NCBI GenBank assembly: GCA_039989475.1
Contig: JBDXHU010000006.1
Location: 1 to 64,000, forward strand
DNA from: JBDXHU01 sp039989475
Lineage (GTDB): Bacteria; Pseudomonadota; Gammaproteobacteria; Pseudomonadales; Halieaceae
DNA: 64,000 nucleotides
Direction of reading: 5' to 3'
The notes under the pieces are model-generated. The model worked only from the letters and a program-made list of their open reading frames with translations, was not told the DNA's origin and did no database searches. Of the stretch, positions 17,904-26,379 are shown in pieces (position 1 is the stretch's first letter; each line of letters opens with the position of its first letter). The position numbers and the translations under genes are program-made.

Positions 17904-20086
17904 TCAGCACTGTACCAACACAGGATCTTGTATTGCTGGGAGGGGGTCACAGCCACGCCCTGGCCCTGCGCATGCTGGCGATGCAGCCGCCGCGAGCCAC
18001 ACGTATTACCCTGGTCAGTGACAGCAGCTACGCCCCCTATTCAGGCATGCTGCCTGGCCTGGTTGCCGGCCACTACGATTACTTTGCGACGCACATAGAC
18101 CTGCGGCGCCTGTGTTCCGGCCTCGGTATTCGTTTTATCGAGGCGGTGGTCACCTCCATTGATGCCGGGCGCAAGCAGGTCAAGCTGAGCGGGCGGCCAG
18201 CGCTGGAATACGATGTATTGTCGATCAATATTGGTGCCCAGCCCGATCTCGACACGGTGCCCGGCGCGCGGGAGTTTGCTGTACCGGTCAAGCCAGTCAG
18301 CAATTTCTATCGACGCTGGCAGAGTCTGGAACAACGCCTGCAACAGCGTCAGTTCAAGGCTGGTGCAGGCATTGTACTGGTCGGCGGTGGCGCCGGCAGT
18401 GTTGAACTGGCCCTGGCGATGCGACATCGGCTGGCGGCCCATGATATGCCGGTGCGACTGCTGTGTGGTGATCAACTACTGATGGGCTACAACGCCGGTG
18501 CCCGGGCTGCGGTGCGGCGCGCCTGCCAGCGCATGGGCGTGAGCATCCACGAACAATGCCGGGTCAGCTCAGTGATGGCGGGACGACTGGAAGTCGTCAG
18601 CGGAGAGCGCTTCGAGTTTGAAGAACTGGTCTGGTGTACCGCGGTGGTTGCCACCGATTGGCTGCGTGACAGCGGGCTGCGCTGTGATGACCAGGGTTAC
18701 CTGGCGATCGATGACAGCCTGCAAGTTGTCGATCATGCCGGTGTATTCGCCGCCGGTGATGTTGCCGTGCAGCTGCACAACCCGCGCCCACGGGCGGGTG
18801 TGTTTGCGGTGCGGCAGGCGCCAGTGTTGGCATTTAACCTGGCCGCTTACCTCGAAGGGCGACCATTGCGCCAGCACCGTCCCCAACGTCGCTTCCTGTC
18901 ACTGTTGTCGTTGGGCGATCGGCAGGCGGTGGCGGACCGCGGCCCCTTGTGGACCAGTGGAGCCTGGGTGTGGCGCTGGAAAGACAGCATTGACCGCCGT
19001 TTCATGGCTGGTTTTGTTGAGTTGCCATCAATGTCGTCAGATCCTGGCGAGCCAGCTGCTGAGACACAAATGCCCTGCGGTGGCTGCGGCGCCAAGATTC
19101 CCGCCGCGACATTGCGCTCGGTGCTGGCGGAACTGGTGGAGCAATACCCGGCCACTATCGACCAGGGACAGTTGGGTGAAGATGCAGCGCTTATTGAGTG
19201 GCCAGCAGGGCAGCGCCTGGTGCAGAGTGTGGATAGCCTGCGGCCGCTACTGGATGATCCCTGGACCATGGGACGCATCGCGGTATTACACGCGCTCAGC
19301 GACATCTATGCCATGGGAGCCAAACCCCATTCAGCACTGGTCCACCTGAGCTTGCCCTACGCGGCAAGCGACCTGCAGCAGCGCGAGCTATACCAGCTCA
19401 TGTCCGGGATATTGCTGGAGCTTGAGCGCGCCGGGTGCAAGCTGGTTGGTGGCCATTCCATGGAGGCGCCCGAGTTGTCAGTGGGCATCACCGCCAACGG
19501 AGAACTGGCGCCTGGCAGTGCCCTGCCAAAGACGATAGCCAGTGCCGGTCTGAAATTGGTACTGACCAAGCCGTTGGGCACCGGCACGATCTTTGCTGCG
19601 GCGATGGAGAACCGGGCGCCGGGGGAGGCGATCAAGGCGGCCTGCGTGAGCATGTTACAGAGCAATCGCGACGCTGCCGAGATTGCGAGACAGGCCGGGG
19701 TTCTCGCCTGTACTGATATCACCGGCTTTGGCTTGCTCGGACATTTGCTGGAGATGGTGCAGGGCACTGATTTGTGTGTGGTGCTGCGTGCCGACCAGGT
19801 GCCGGCGCTACCGCAGGCGCAGGAACTGGCCGAATCAGGCATTCGCAGCAGTTTGCATCCGGCTAATGTGGAGGCCCTGGGCAGACAGTTGCAGGAACCG
19901 GCGGTCGCGGCACAGCAGCATCCGCTGTTGTTCGATCCGCAGACCAGCGGCGGACTGCTATTGGCGATTGCCGATTCAGCGGCGGCGGATATAGTGGTGC
20001 AATTACAAGCGGCCGGTTATGCAGCGGCCCTGATTGGTGAAGTGGAACCGCTGAAGGCCAGGGAACACATCCGCCTGCTCGATTAG
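17900..20086 (+). CDS. selD: Selenide, water dikinase fused to an FAD/NAD(P) oxidoreductase
   Basis: 728 residues with two parts. Residues 1 to about 375 form a pyridine nucleotide-disulfide oxidoreductase of the NDH-2 type (LVLLGGGHSHALAL, GIVLVGGGAGSVELAL, VFAAGDVAV). Residues from about 390 are SelD, with the catalytic pair Cys396 and Lys399 in GGCGAKIP; the residue two after the Cys is Ala. SelD makes selenophosphate from selenide and ATP. The flavoprotein part is thought to supply reduced selenium or couple redox state to it, which is inference. This fusion is known in other bacteria. It starts at GTG 17900 overlapping the mnmH stop, and its own stop overlaps the stop of the convergent RND adaptor gene. 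Confidence 0.92.
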   Translation: MISTVPTQDLVLLGGGHSHALALRMLAMQPPRATRITLVSDSSYAPYSGMLPGLVAGHYDYFATHIDLRRLCSGLGIRFIEAVVTSIDAGRKQVKLSGRPALEYDVLSINIGAQPDLDTVPGAREFAVPVKPVSNFYRRWQSLEQRLQQRQFKAGAGIVLVGGGAGSVELALAMRHRLAAHDMPVRLLCGDQLLMGYNAGARAAVRRACQRMGVSIHEQCRVSSVMAGRLEVVSGERFEFEELVWCTAVVATDWLRDSGLRCDDQGYLAIDDSLQVVDHAGVFAAGDVAVQLHNPRPRAGVFAVRQAPVLAFNLAAYLEGRPLRQHRPQRRFLSLLSLGDRQAVADRGPLWTSGAWVWRWKDSIDRRFMAGFVELPSMSSDPGEPAAETQMPCGGCGAKIPAATLRSVLAELVEQYPATIDQGQLGEDAALIEWPAGQRLVQSVDSLRPLLDDPWTMGRIAVLHALSDIYAMGAKPHSALVHLSLPYAASDLQQRELYQLMSGILLELERAGCKLVGGHSMEAPELSVGITANGELAPGSALPKTIASAGLKLVLTKPLGTGTIFAAAMENRAPGEAIKAACVSMLQSNRDAAEIARQAGVLACTDITGFGLLGHLLEMVQGTDLCVVLRADQVPALPQAQELAESGIRSSLHPANVEALGRQLQEPAVAAQQHPLLFDPQTSGGLLLAIADSAAADIVVQLQAAGYAAALIGEVEPLKAREHIRLLD

Positions 20087-21126
20087 CGCATGCTCAGCTG
20101 CTGTACCAGTGGCGCTACTTTCTGGCCGTCGCGCAGGCGTTCGGCTCCGCGCACAATGACCATGTCACCCGCAGCAAGTGCACCCGAGACCGCAATGCGA
20201 TCCCCCATGCCGGTACCTAATTCCACGCTGACGCGCTGTGCCGTGAGATCGGGCTGGACCACGTAGACATAGTTGCTGCGATCGCGCAGGACCACGGCAT
20301 CCCGGGCGATGGTGGTTTGCTCAAGGCGCGAGCTGGCCGGCAGGTCGACACTCACTGCTTCGCCAATCAGCCAGCCGGCGCCGCGAGGTGACAGGCGCAG
20401 CTCCATCATGTGCGAGCGCATGTCGCCCACCGCGATCAGGCTGCGCACGGTCGCCGTGGCAGTCATGTCGCCATTGCGCAAGGTCACCACATCACCGGCA
20501 GAGCTATAACGCGCCAGTCGCAGCGGTGCGGTGACACTGATCTCGGCGGCCCGGGTGTTGACAAGCCGCAGCAGTGGTCGACCGGCGGTGGCATATTCAC
20601 CGGCGGACATCTCACGTGACACCACCACACCATCAAAAGGCGCACGCAGCTGCGCCCTTTGCAGATAGTAGTTGGTGCGTTCCAGTTGTACCTCGGCCTG
20701 GGCCAGTTCGTTCTGCAATACCAGGTAACGCGCCCGGGTTTCATCCTGCTCTGAGCGCGCGGTGTTGTTTTGATTGGCCAGTTCGTCGAGGCGCTCGGTC
20801 TGTCGCTGCAGCCAGGCCAGGTTGGCCCTGAGGCCGGCGATAACTGCCTCGCGATCGCGCTGCTCCAGTTTTATTAGCTCGGTATCCAGTTGAGCGATGG
20901 TCTCACCACGCTCAAACCGGTCGCCCACCTCGGCGATCCAAAGTAGCCGGCCCTCCTGTTCGGAGGAGATGGCTGCATCTTCGCGGCTGATTACCACGCC
21001 CGATACGGCCATGGTGGCGGCCAATTCCTCGCGGGTGACCAGGTCAGTCTCCACGGTCACCGGCGCTTGCGCCAGTAGTGTGGTGGGTAGCAGCAGGCAG
21101 ATAATAAATGTGCAGATCTTGTTCAT
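20083..21126 (-). CDS. RND efflux periplasmic adaptor (membrane fusion protein)
   Basis: 347 residues with a signal peptide (MNKICTFIICLLLP...LAQA). The order is a first lipoyl half, a coiled-coil hairpin (about 90-150), second lipoyl half (RAPFDGVVVSREMS), beta-barrel and membrane-proximal domain. It links an inner-membrane RND pump to an outer-membrane channel. It lies 14 bp downstream of the RND permease gene, so the two form a unit, with the pump first, the reverse of the common order. No dedicated outer-membrane factor is adjacent; a TolC homologue elsewhere must be used. Confidence 0.88.
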   Translation of the reverse strand: MNKICTFIICLLLPTTLLAQAPVTVETDLVTREELAATMAVSGVVISREDAAISSEQEGRLLWIAEVGDRFERGETIAQLDTELIKLEQRDREAVIAGLRANLAWLQRQTERLDELANQNNTARSEQDETRARYLVLQNELAQAEVQLERTNYYLQRAQLRAPFDGVVVSREMSAGEYATAGRPLLRLVNTRAAEISVTAPLRLARYSSAGDVVTLRNGDMTATATVRSLIAVGDMRSHMMELRLSPRGAGWLIGEAVSVDLPASSRLEQTTIARDAVVLRDRSNYVYVVQPDLTAQRVSVELGTGMGDRIAVSGALAAGDMVIVRGAERLRDGQKVAPLVQQLSMR

Positions 21127-21140
21127 GGTTTAACTCCGGT

Positions 21141-24100
21141 TCAGGCAGCGGGCTTGAGCTGCGACAAACGCTGATTACTAGTGAGTGAGTCGACGACAGC
21201 CTGCTCGCGTCCCATACGCAGGAAGCAGGGCAGCAACAGCAAGGTGAATACGGTGCTGAAGCACATGCCGCCGACGATCACGGCGGCCAGGCCGCGGTAG
21301 ATGACACTGCCGGTGCCCGGCATCAGCAGTAGCGGCAACATGCCGAAAATGCTGGTGAGGGTACTCATAAAAATGGGTCGCATGCGGGTTAGCAGTGCCT
21401 GGCGTACCGCCTCCGTACGAGAGATACCCTCGTTTTCAGCGCTGCGGGTCTGGTGTACCAGCAGGATCGCGTTGTTGACGACCAGGCCCAGTAGAATCAC
21501 GAAGCCGATCATGGTCAGCAGATCCAGCGGTTGGAAGCTGAACAGGTTGAGCAGTCGTAGGGCTATCACGCCGCCCACCATGGCCAGGGGCATAGCCATC
21601 ACCACCAACAGGCTGTCGCGCACAGACCGAAACAAGGCTGCCATCAACAGGAACAACACCAGGATGGCCACGCCGAAATTGCTACCCATGGTGCTGATGG
21701 CCCGGCTTAGGGCATTGGCGCTGCCGCCGTAGAGAATACTGCCGTCGGCTGGCATTGCAGCCAGCAGTGCAGGTTCAACTTCTTCCTTGAGGCTGCGCAT
21801 GACATGTTCCAGCGACATGTCTTCCGGTGGCCGAATGTCCAGGCTCACGGTGCGGCGGCGATCGATACGGCGCAATTGGCTGGGTCCGACAGTGCGCTCG
21901 ACGTCCACCAGTTCTCCCAGCATGACGGTGTCGCCCAGGGGCGTCGCCAACGGGGTTGCCGCCAGCTGCTCTGGCGCCTGCCAGGCCCTGGAGCGCAGGA
22001 TGATGTTCATGCGCTTCTCGCCGTCAAAATGTTCGCCGACGTAGAGCCCGTCACCCAGGGCGCGAACAATATTGCCCATGTCGCGGCGGCTCCAGCCGGC
22101 CTCGCTGATACGGCGATCCCGTGGTTGCAGGCGCAGTTCCGGCTCGGCCTGTTCGAGATTGGGCGCTATGCGTACTGTTGCTTCGGGCAGGGCTTTGCTT
22201 AACAGTGTTTGTCCCAGGGAGGCAGCGCGCGCCAGCGCCGCGCGATCCCTGGATTGCAGATGCAACTGGACCGTGCGTTCGCCACCAAAGCCGCCAAACA
22301 GGTTGCCCTGTGAGGCAAAGAATTGCAGGTCGGGCAGGTCGGCAAAGATTTCCTCGCGGATGATGGTTTCCAGCTCACCGACCCGGGACTGATCCTTAAC
22401 GCGGGCGCCGAGACCGCCGCCGCCAGGCCAGGTCAGGATGTAGTAGTTCTTCAGGGCCGGCTCACGTTCACCACGCATCAGCGGCCCCATACGCTCATCC
22501 AGCACCTCGATGTATTCCTTGGTGATGCTGCTGGAACTGGCGCCCGCGGGAAACTGGAAGTAAGCATCAACAGCGTCGCGTTTTACCGGTGGCAGGTAAT
22601 CGAGCTCCGGCATCAGCAACCAGCTGGCCGACAGCGGTAGCAGTAACAGGCCGGCAGCCAGTCCGCGGCGGCGTTTGTTGCTGGCGGTAAGAGCCATGAT
22701 GCGGCGGGTAATCCGGTTCCAGGTGTCGCCGTGCGGATCACTCGCTCCACCCTCCTCGAGCCACAACTTACTGGCCAGTGGCAGGATTGTGACTGCTACC
22801 AGCAGGGAGATGACCACGGCGATGGCGATAGTAATAGCCAGGTCGCCGAACAACTGGCCTTCGACCTCACGCATGAAAATAACCGGTAGAAATATCGCGA
22901 CCGTGGTTGCCGTGGAAGCCAGCAGGGCTCCCCACACCTGTCCGGTGCCTTCAATGGCAGCCTCCAACTTGCTCATGCCACGCTCGCGCAGGCGCACGAT
23001 GTTCTCAAGTACGACAATGGCAGCGTCCAATACCATGCCGGTGGCGAAAGCCAGTCCGGCCAGGGAAATCACGTTCAGGCTACGACCGGTGATCTTGAGC
23101 AGGATGAAGGTCGCCAGCAGGGATACCGGGATTGCCAGGGCGACGATCAGCGTCGCGCGCAAGCGGCGCAGGAACCACCACAGCACGCCAACCGCCAGGC
23201 ACACACCCAGCAACAGGTTGCTGGTGACCAGGTTTATAGCGCGATAAATGAATACCGAGGCATCAAAAGATTGCACCAACACCAGGCCGCGATCACTGAC
23301 TATGCCCTCGTTGAGTGAGGTGACGGCGGCCTTGACCGCGTTCAAGGTCTGCAGCACATTGGCGCCGTTTTCGCGATCAATGCGGATGGATATGGCCGGA
23401 TTGCCGTTCTGGGTGGGGTTGGCGCCGCTGTCACCGCGGGCCACCTGCACCGTGGCGATGTCGCCCAATTTAACCGGGCGACCATCGCGCCACTCGAAAA
23501 TCATCTCGCTCATTTCGCTCGGCTCGTAGCGACCGGTAAAACGCAGCGTGTACTGGCGACGGCCAACATCGACGAAGCCGCCGCTGATATCGTTGGCCTG
23601 TCCCAGTCGCGCGGCCACCTGGGGCAGGGGAACCCCAAGGTCAGCCGCTCGCTGGGGATCAAACAGAATCTGCAGTTCCTGCTGGTTACCCGACCCATAC
23701 TCGGAGGCCTGTACGGCGGCTACCCCGGGCACTGCTTCAATAACAGGTCGAATGGTGTCTTCAACGAAGGGCGCGTAGTCGTGAATGCTGCCCTCGGTGC
23801 CTGGCAGCATTTGCAGGAAAAAATAGGTGAGAGCGGGTGTATTGCCGTTGCCCCCACCGAGCATGATCACTGGCTGGCTCGCATCCCGCGGTAGCGGGTC
23901 TATGCGATTCATGCGGGCGATAACGTCCATCAGGGTTTTCTGCATGTCCGTCTCTAGCCCAAAACGCATATTGATCCAGGCATTGCCCGCGTTGGCATAG
24001 GCGCCCATCTCGGTCATGCCAGGCAAGCCGCGCAGCACCGCCTCAATGGGTTCAACAATTTCTGATTCGATTTCCCGTGGAGACGCGGCCCGCCAGCTTG

Positions 24101-24245
24101 TCTGTATGCTGATTTCCGGGCTCTCGATGTCCGGGAACAGCTGTATCGGCAGCTTGAGCATACTGTAGCTACCAAACAGCATCAGTACGGCTATGGCCAC
24201 GGCAATGGCGGCGGGGTTTTTCAGCGATGTTTGTGTGAGGTTCAT
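21141..24245 (-). CDS. RND family efflux permease
   Basis: 1034 residues, the normal RND pump length, with the usual two-fold repeat: TM1, a large periplasmic loop, TM2-6, then TM7, a second loop and TM8-12. It would export drugs, lipids or other small molecules using proton force. In TM4 the usual Asp-Asp pair reads GMVLDAAIVVLEN, so the second Asp is Ala. In TM10 the position of the essential Lys reads GLVVNNAILLV, so it is Asn. The proton relay may therefore differ from AcrB. The adaptor follows 14 bp downstream, and a LytTR regulator gene lies 104 bp upstream on the same strand. Confidence 0.88.
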   Translation of the reverse strand: MNLTQTSLKNPAAIAVAIAVLMLFGSYSMLKLPIQLFPDIESPEISIQTSWRAASPREIESEIVEPIEAVLRGLPGMTEMGAYANAGNAWINMRFGLETDMQKTLMDVIARMNRIDPLPRDASQPVIMLGGGNGNTPALTYFFLQMLPGTEGSIHDYAPFVEDTIRPVIEAVPGVAAVQASEYGSGNQQELQILFDPQRAADLGVPLPQVAARLGQANDISGGFVDVGRRQYTLRFTGRYEPSEMSEMIFEWRDGRPVKLGDIATVQVARGDSGANPTQNGNPAISIRIDRENGANVLQTLNAVKAAVTSLNEGIVSDRGLVLVQSFDASVFIYRAINLVTSNLLLGVCLAVGVLWWFLRRLRATLIVALAIPVSLLATFILLKITGRSLNVISLAGLAFATGMVLDAAIVVLENIVRLRERGMSKLEAAIEGTGQVWGALLASTATTVAIFLPVIFMREVEGQLFGDLAITIAIAVVISLLVAVTILPLASKLWLEEGGASDPHGDTWNRITRRIMALTASNKRRRGLAAGLLLLPLSASWLLMPELDYLPPVKRDAVDAYFQFPAGASSSSITKEYIEVLDERMGPLMRGEREPALKNYYILTWPGGGGLGARVKDQSRVGELETIIREEIFADLPDLQFFASQGNLFGGFGGERTVQLHLQSRDRAALARAASLGQTLLSKALPEATVRIAPNLEQAEPELRLQPRDRRISEAGWSRRDMGNIVRALGDGLYVGEHFDGEKRMNIILRSRAWQAPEQLAATPLATPLGDTVMLGELVDVERTVGPSQLRRIDRRRTVSLDIRPPEDMSLEHVMRSLKEEVEPALLAAMPADGSILYGGSANALSRAISTMGSNFGVAILVLFLLMAALFRSVRDSLLVVMAMPLAMVGGVIALRLLNLFSFQPLDLLTMIGFVILLGLVVNNAILLVHQTRSAENEGISRTEAVRQALLTRMRPIFMSTLTSIFGMLPLLLMPGTGSVIYRGLAAVIVGGMCFSTVFTLLLLPCFLRMGREQAVVDSLTSNQRLSQLKPAA

Positions 24246-24349
24246 GCTAGTGCCCAGAAATATCAGGCATCTAACATAGCAAGTGTAGGGTGGCTGTTCA
24301 GTTAATCTGCGGTGAATCGAGTGGAGGCTGCGACAAGCCGCAGCGGAGC

Positions 24350-25156
24350 TTAATTAAGGGCGGTTAATTCCCTGATTTTGTCGCCATAACTGCGGCTCAC
24401 CTTGAGCCGGGTACCTTCTTCCAGGGTTAGCAGGAACTCGCCGTTGGCCAGGTTTTGGGCACTGCTTATGCGATCAGAATTAACAATGGTAGAGCGGTGC
24501 ACGCGCAAAAACTGCAGTGGGTTCAGCAGCGCCTCCAGCTGTTTCATGGTGATGCGCATGATGTGGGTAACACCGTCCACATGTACGCACATATAGTCTC
24601 CTGCCGCATCGACCCAGTCGATGTCGCTGACCGGAATCAGGCTCACTTCATCGCCATCGCGAATGGAAAGCTTGTCGGGATAAGTACCCGAAGCGCCCTG
24701 GGCGATCTCTTCCACGGTGGTGGCGTTGGCGCCGCTCAATTGCATGCAGGCGGTCACCAGGTTGCGCTTCTGGTCGGCCAGCGCCTCTTTTTGTCGCTGT
24801 TGCTGGGCGCGCTCGATAGCGGTGGCGAGACGCTGGTCGTCTATGGGCTTCAGCACATAGTCGATAGCGTTGACCTCGAAAGCATCGACCGCGTATTGGT
24901 CAAAGGCGGTGACGAAAATAACCATGGGCATGGAATCACCCTGCAGTTTTCCTACCACCCCGAAACCATCCATGCCCGGCATTTGTATATCAAGGAATAG
25001 CAGGTCCGGCTGCAGGGCGGCGACAGCGGCAAGTGCCTCCTCACCATTGCTGCACTCAGCCACGATATCCAGTGAAGTGTACTCTTGCAGACGTATTTTC
25101 AGGCCGCGCCGAGCCAGGGGCTCGTCATCGACGATAACGGTTCTCAGCGTGTTCAT
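24350..25156 (-). CDS. LytTR-family response regulator
   Basis: 268 residues. The receiver domain (about 1-125) has the phosphoacceptor Asp in LLFLDIQMPGMDG and the conserved Lys in DYVLKPIDD. The C-terminal LytTR DNA-binding domain runs from about 160 (LSIRDGDEVSLIPVSDIDWV...). This is the AlgR/LytR architecture. The kinase gene ends 6 bp upstream, so the pair is co-transcribed. It lies directly upstream of the RND pump genes on the same strand, which makes the pump a plausible target. Confidence 0.9.
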   Translation of the reverse strand: MNTLRTVIVDDEPLARRGLKIRLQEYTSLDIVAECSNGEEALAAVAALQPDLLFLDIQMPGMDGFGVVGKLQGDSMPMVIFVTAFDQYAVDAFEVNAIDYVLKPIDDQRLATAIERAQQQRQKEALADQKRNLVTACMQLSGANATTVEEIAQGASGTYPDKLSIRDGDEVSLIPVSDIDWVDAAGDYMCVHVDGVTHIMRITMKQLEALLNPLQFLRVHRSTIVNSDRISSAQNLANGEFLLTLEEGTRLKVSRSYGDKIRELTALN

Positions 25157-25162
25157 AGCCCT

Positions 25163-26248
25163 TCAGTCCTTCTGTTCCAGCGGTATACGGATACTGATTG
25201 TAAGGCCATGGGGCTCAGTCTTGCCAAGCTGGAATGAGTGGTTGGCGCCGTACAATTCTTGCAAGCGCTCGCGGGTATTGACCAGACCGACGCCGTTGCG
25301 CTTGTCGCGGCTACCGCCGCCGGGCTCCATTCCCGGACCGTCATCGCTGACCTCCATTAGCAAGTCGCCAGCGAATACCTTGGCGGCAATGCGAATGGCG
25401 CCACCGTTTACACTCTGGGCAATGGCGTACTTGATCGCATTCTCTACCAGCGGCTGCAGCAGCAGGCTTGGTATTAGCGCCTGTTCGGCCTCGCGATCAA
25501 CCTCGAAAGCCAGCCGCAAACGCTCATCAAAGCGTACCTTTTCAATATCCAGGTAGAGCTTCATGGCCTCAATTTCCTGGGCCAGGCTGACCTTTTGCAT
25601 GGGGTCATTGTCCAGCGAATAGCGCAGGAAGTGGCTGAGCCTGGTTACCATGGTGTTGGCGAGCTTGCCTTCCTTGTCAAGGATCAGGGTGGAGATGGCG
25701 TTGAGAGTATTGAACAGGAAATGTGGGTTGAGCTGGTAGCGCAGCATTTTCAGCTGGGCCTCGTGGGCCATGGCCTGGGTCTTGAGGCCGCGCTGGCGCT
25801 CCTCCTGCAACAGCCGGTAATACTTGATGCCAAAGTACAGTGCGGTCCAACACAGCATCACCATCCAGGCGGTAGAAACATTCTCCAGTCGGTAGAAGAA
25901 GTGATCCAGGCCCTGCAGGTCCGGCATTTTTTTCTTCGGCTCAAACATGTTCATAAAGATGAAGGAACGGCTCATCATCCAGGCTGCACCGGCCAGGTAG
26001 GAAGTAACAATGGCGATGGCGAGGCGATGGCGGGGAATCATGTCCCAGCTGCGTTTGTAGACCACGCGCATGACCAGTGATAGCGACAGGCCAATAAGGC
26101 TGACAATGGGTACGTATAGGCCGTAACCGGGGGGTGCACCCCAGACCATGGCGGCGACATAAAAGGTTACGCCCCAGCCGGTCCAGCCCAACAGTTGCAG
26201 GCCCCAGAACTGGGCGCGTTTGTCTTCGAAAAGGTGATCTATATTCAT
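25163..26248 (-). CDS. LytS/AlgZ-type sensor histidine kinase
   Basis: 361 residues from the ATG at 26248 (MNIDHLFEDKRAQFWG). An upstream in-frame start at 26353 would add a non-membrane Arg-rich extension and is less likely. About four N-terminal membrane helices span residues 10-145. The His_kinase domain has the phosphoacceptor His in RYQLNPHFLFNTLN. The ATP-binding part has LVENAIKYA (N box) and VSDDGPGM with GVGLVNTRERL (G boxes). It partners with the LytTR regulator that begins 6 bp downstream. No periplasmic sensor domain is visible, so it probably senses a membrane or intracellular signal. Confidence 0.88.
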   Translation of the reverse strand: MNIDHLFEDKRAQFWGLQLLGWTGWGVTFYVAAMVWGAPPGYGLYVPIVSLIGLSLSLVMRVVYKRSWDMIPRHRLAIAIVTSYLAGAAWMMSRSFIFMNMFEPKKKMPDLQGLDHFFYRLENVSTAWMVMLCWTALYFGIKYYRLLQEERQRGLKTQAMAHEAQLKMLRYQLNPHFLFNTLNAISTLILDKEGKLANTMVTRLSHFLRYSLDNDPMQKVSLAQEIEAMKLYLDIEKVRFDERLRLAFEVDREAEQALIPSLLLQPLVENAIKYAIAQSVNGGAIRIAAKVFAGDLLMEVSDDGPGMEPGGGSRDKRNGVGLVNTRERLQELYGANHSFQLGKTEPHGLTISIRIPLEQKD

Positions 26249-26379
26249 GTTGCGTAGTATACGGACAATTCTGGCGGTAGCTATGCGGTTCACCGCAGGG
26301 CTGCCGCAACTGGTCGCAGCCCTGGGCCTGCATCCCCCTGTTTGAACTGCCATAATAACAGTAGAGGGGATCTCTGGAG

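Noticed and set aside
20080..20090. Overlapping stop codons of convergent selD and RND adaptor genes (also hisF and yibQ-like at 46243)
   Set aside because: Neat, but TTAG-type convergent overlaps are common in compact genomes.
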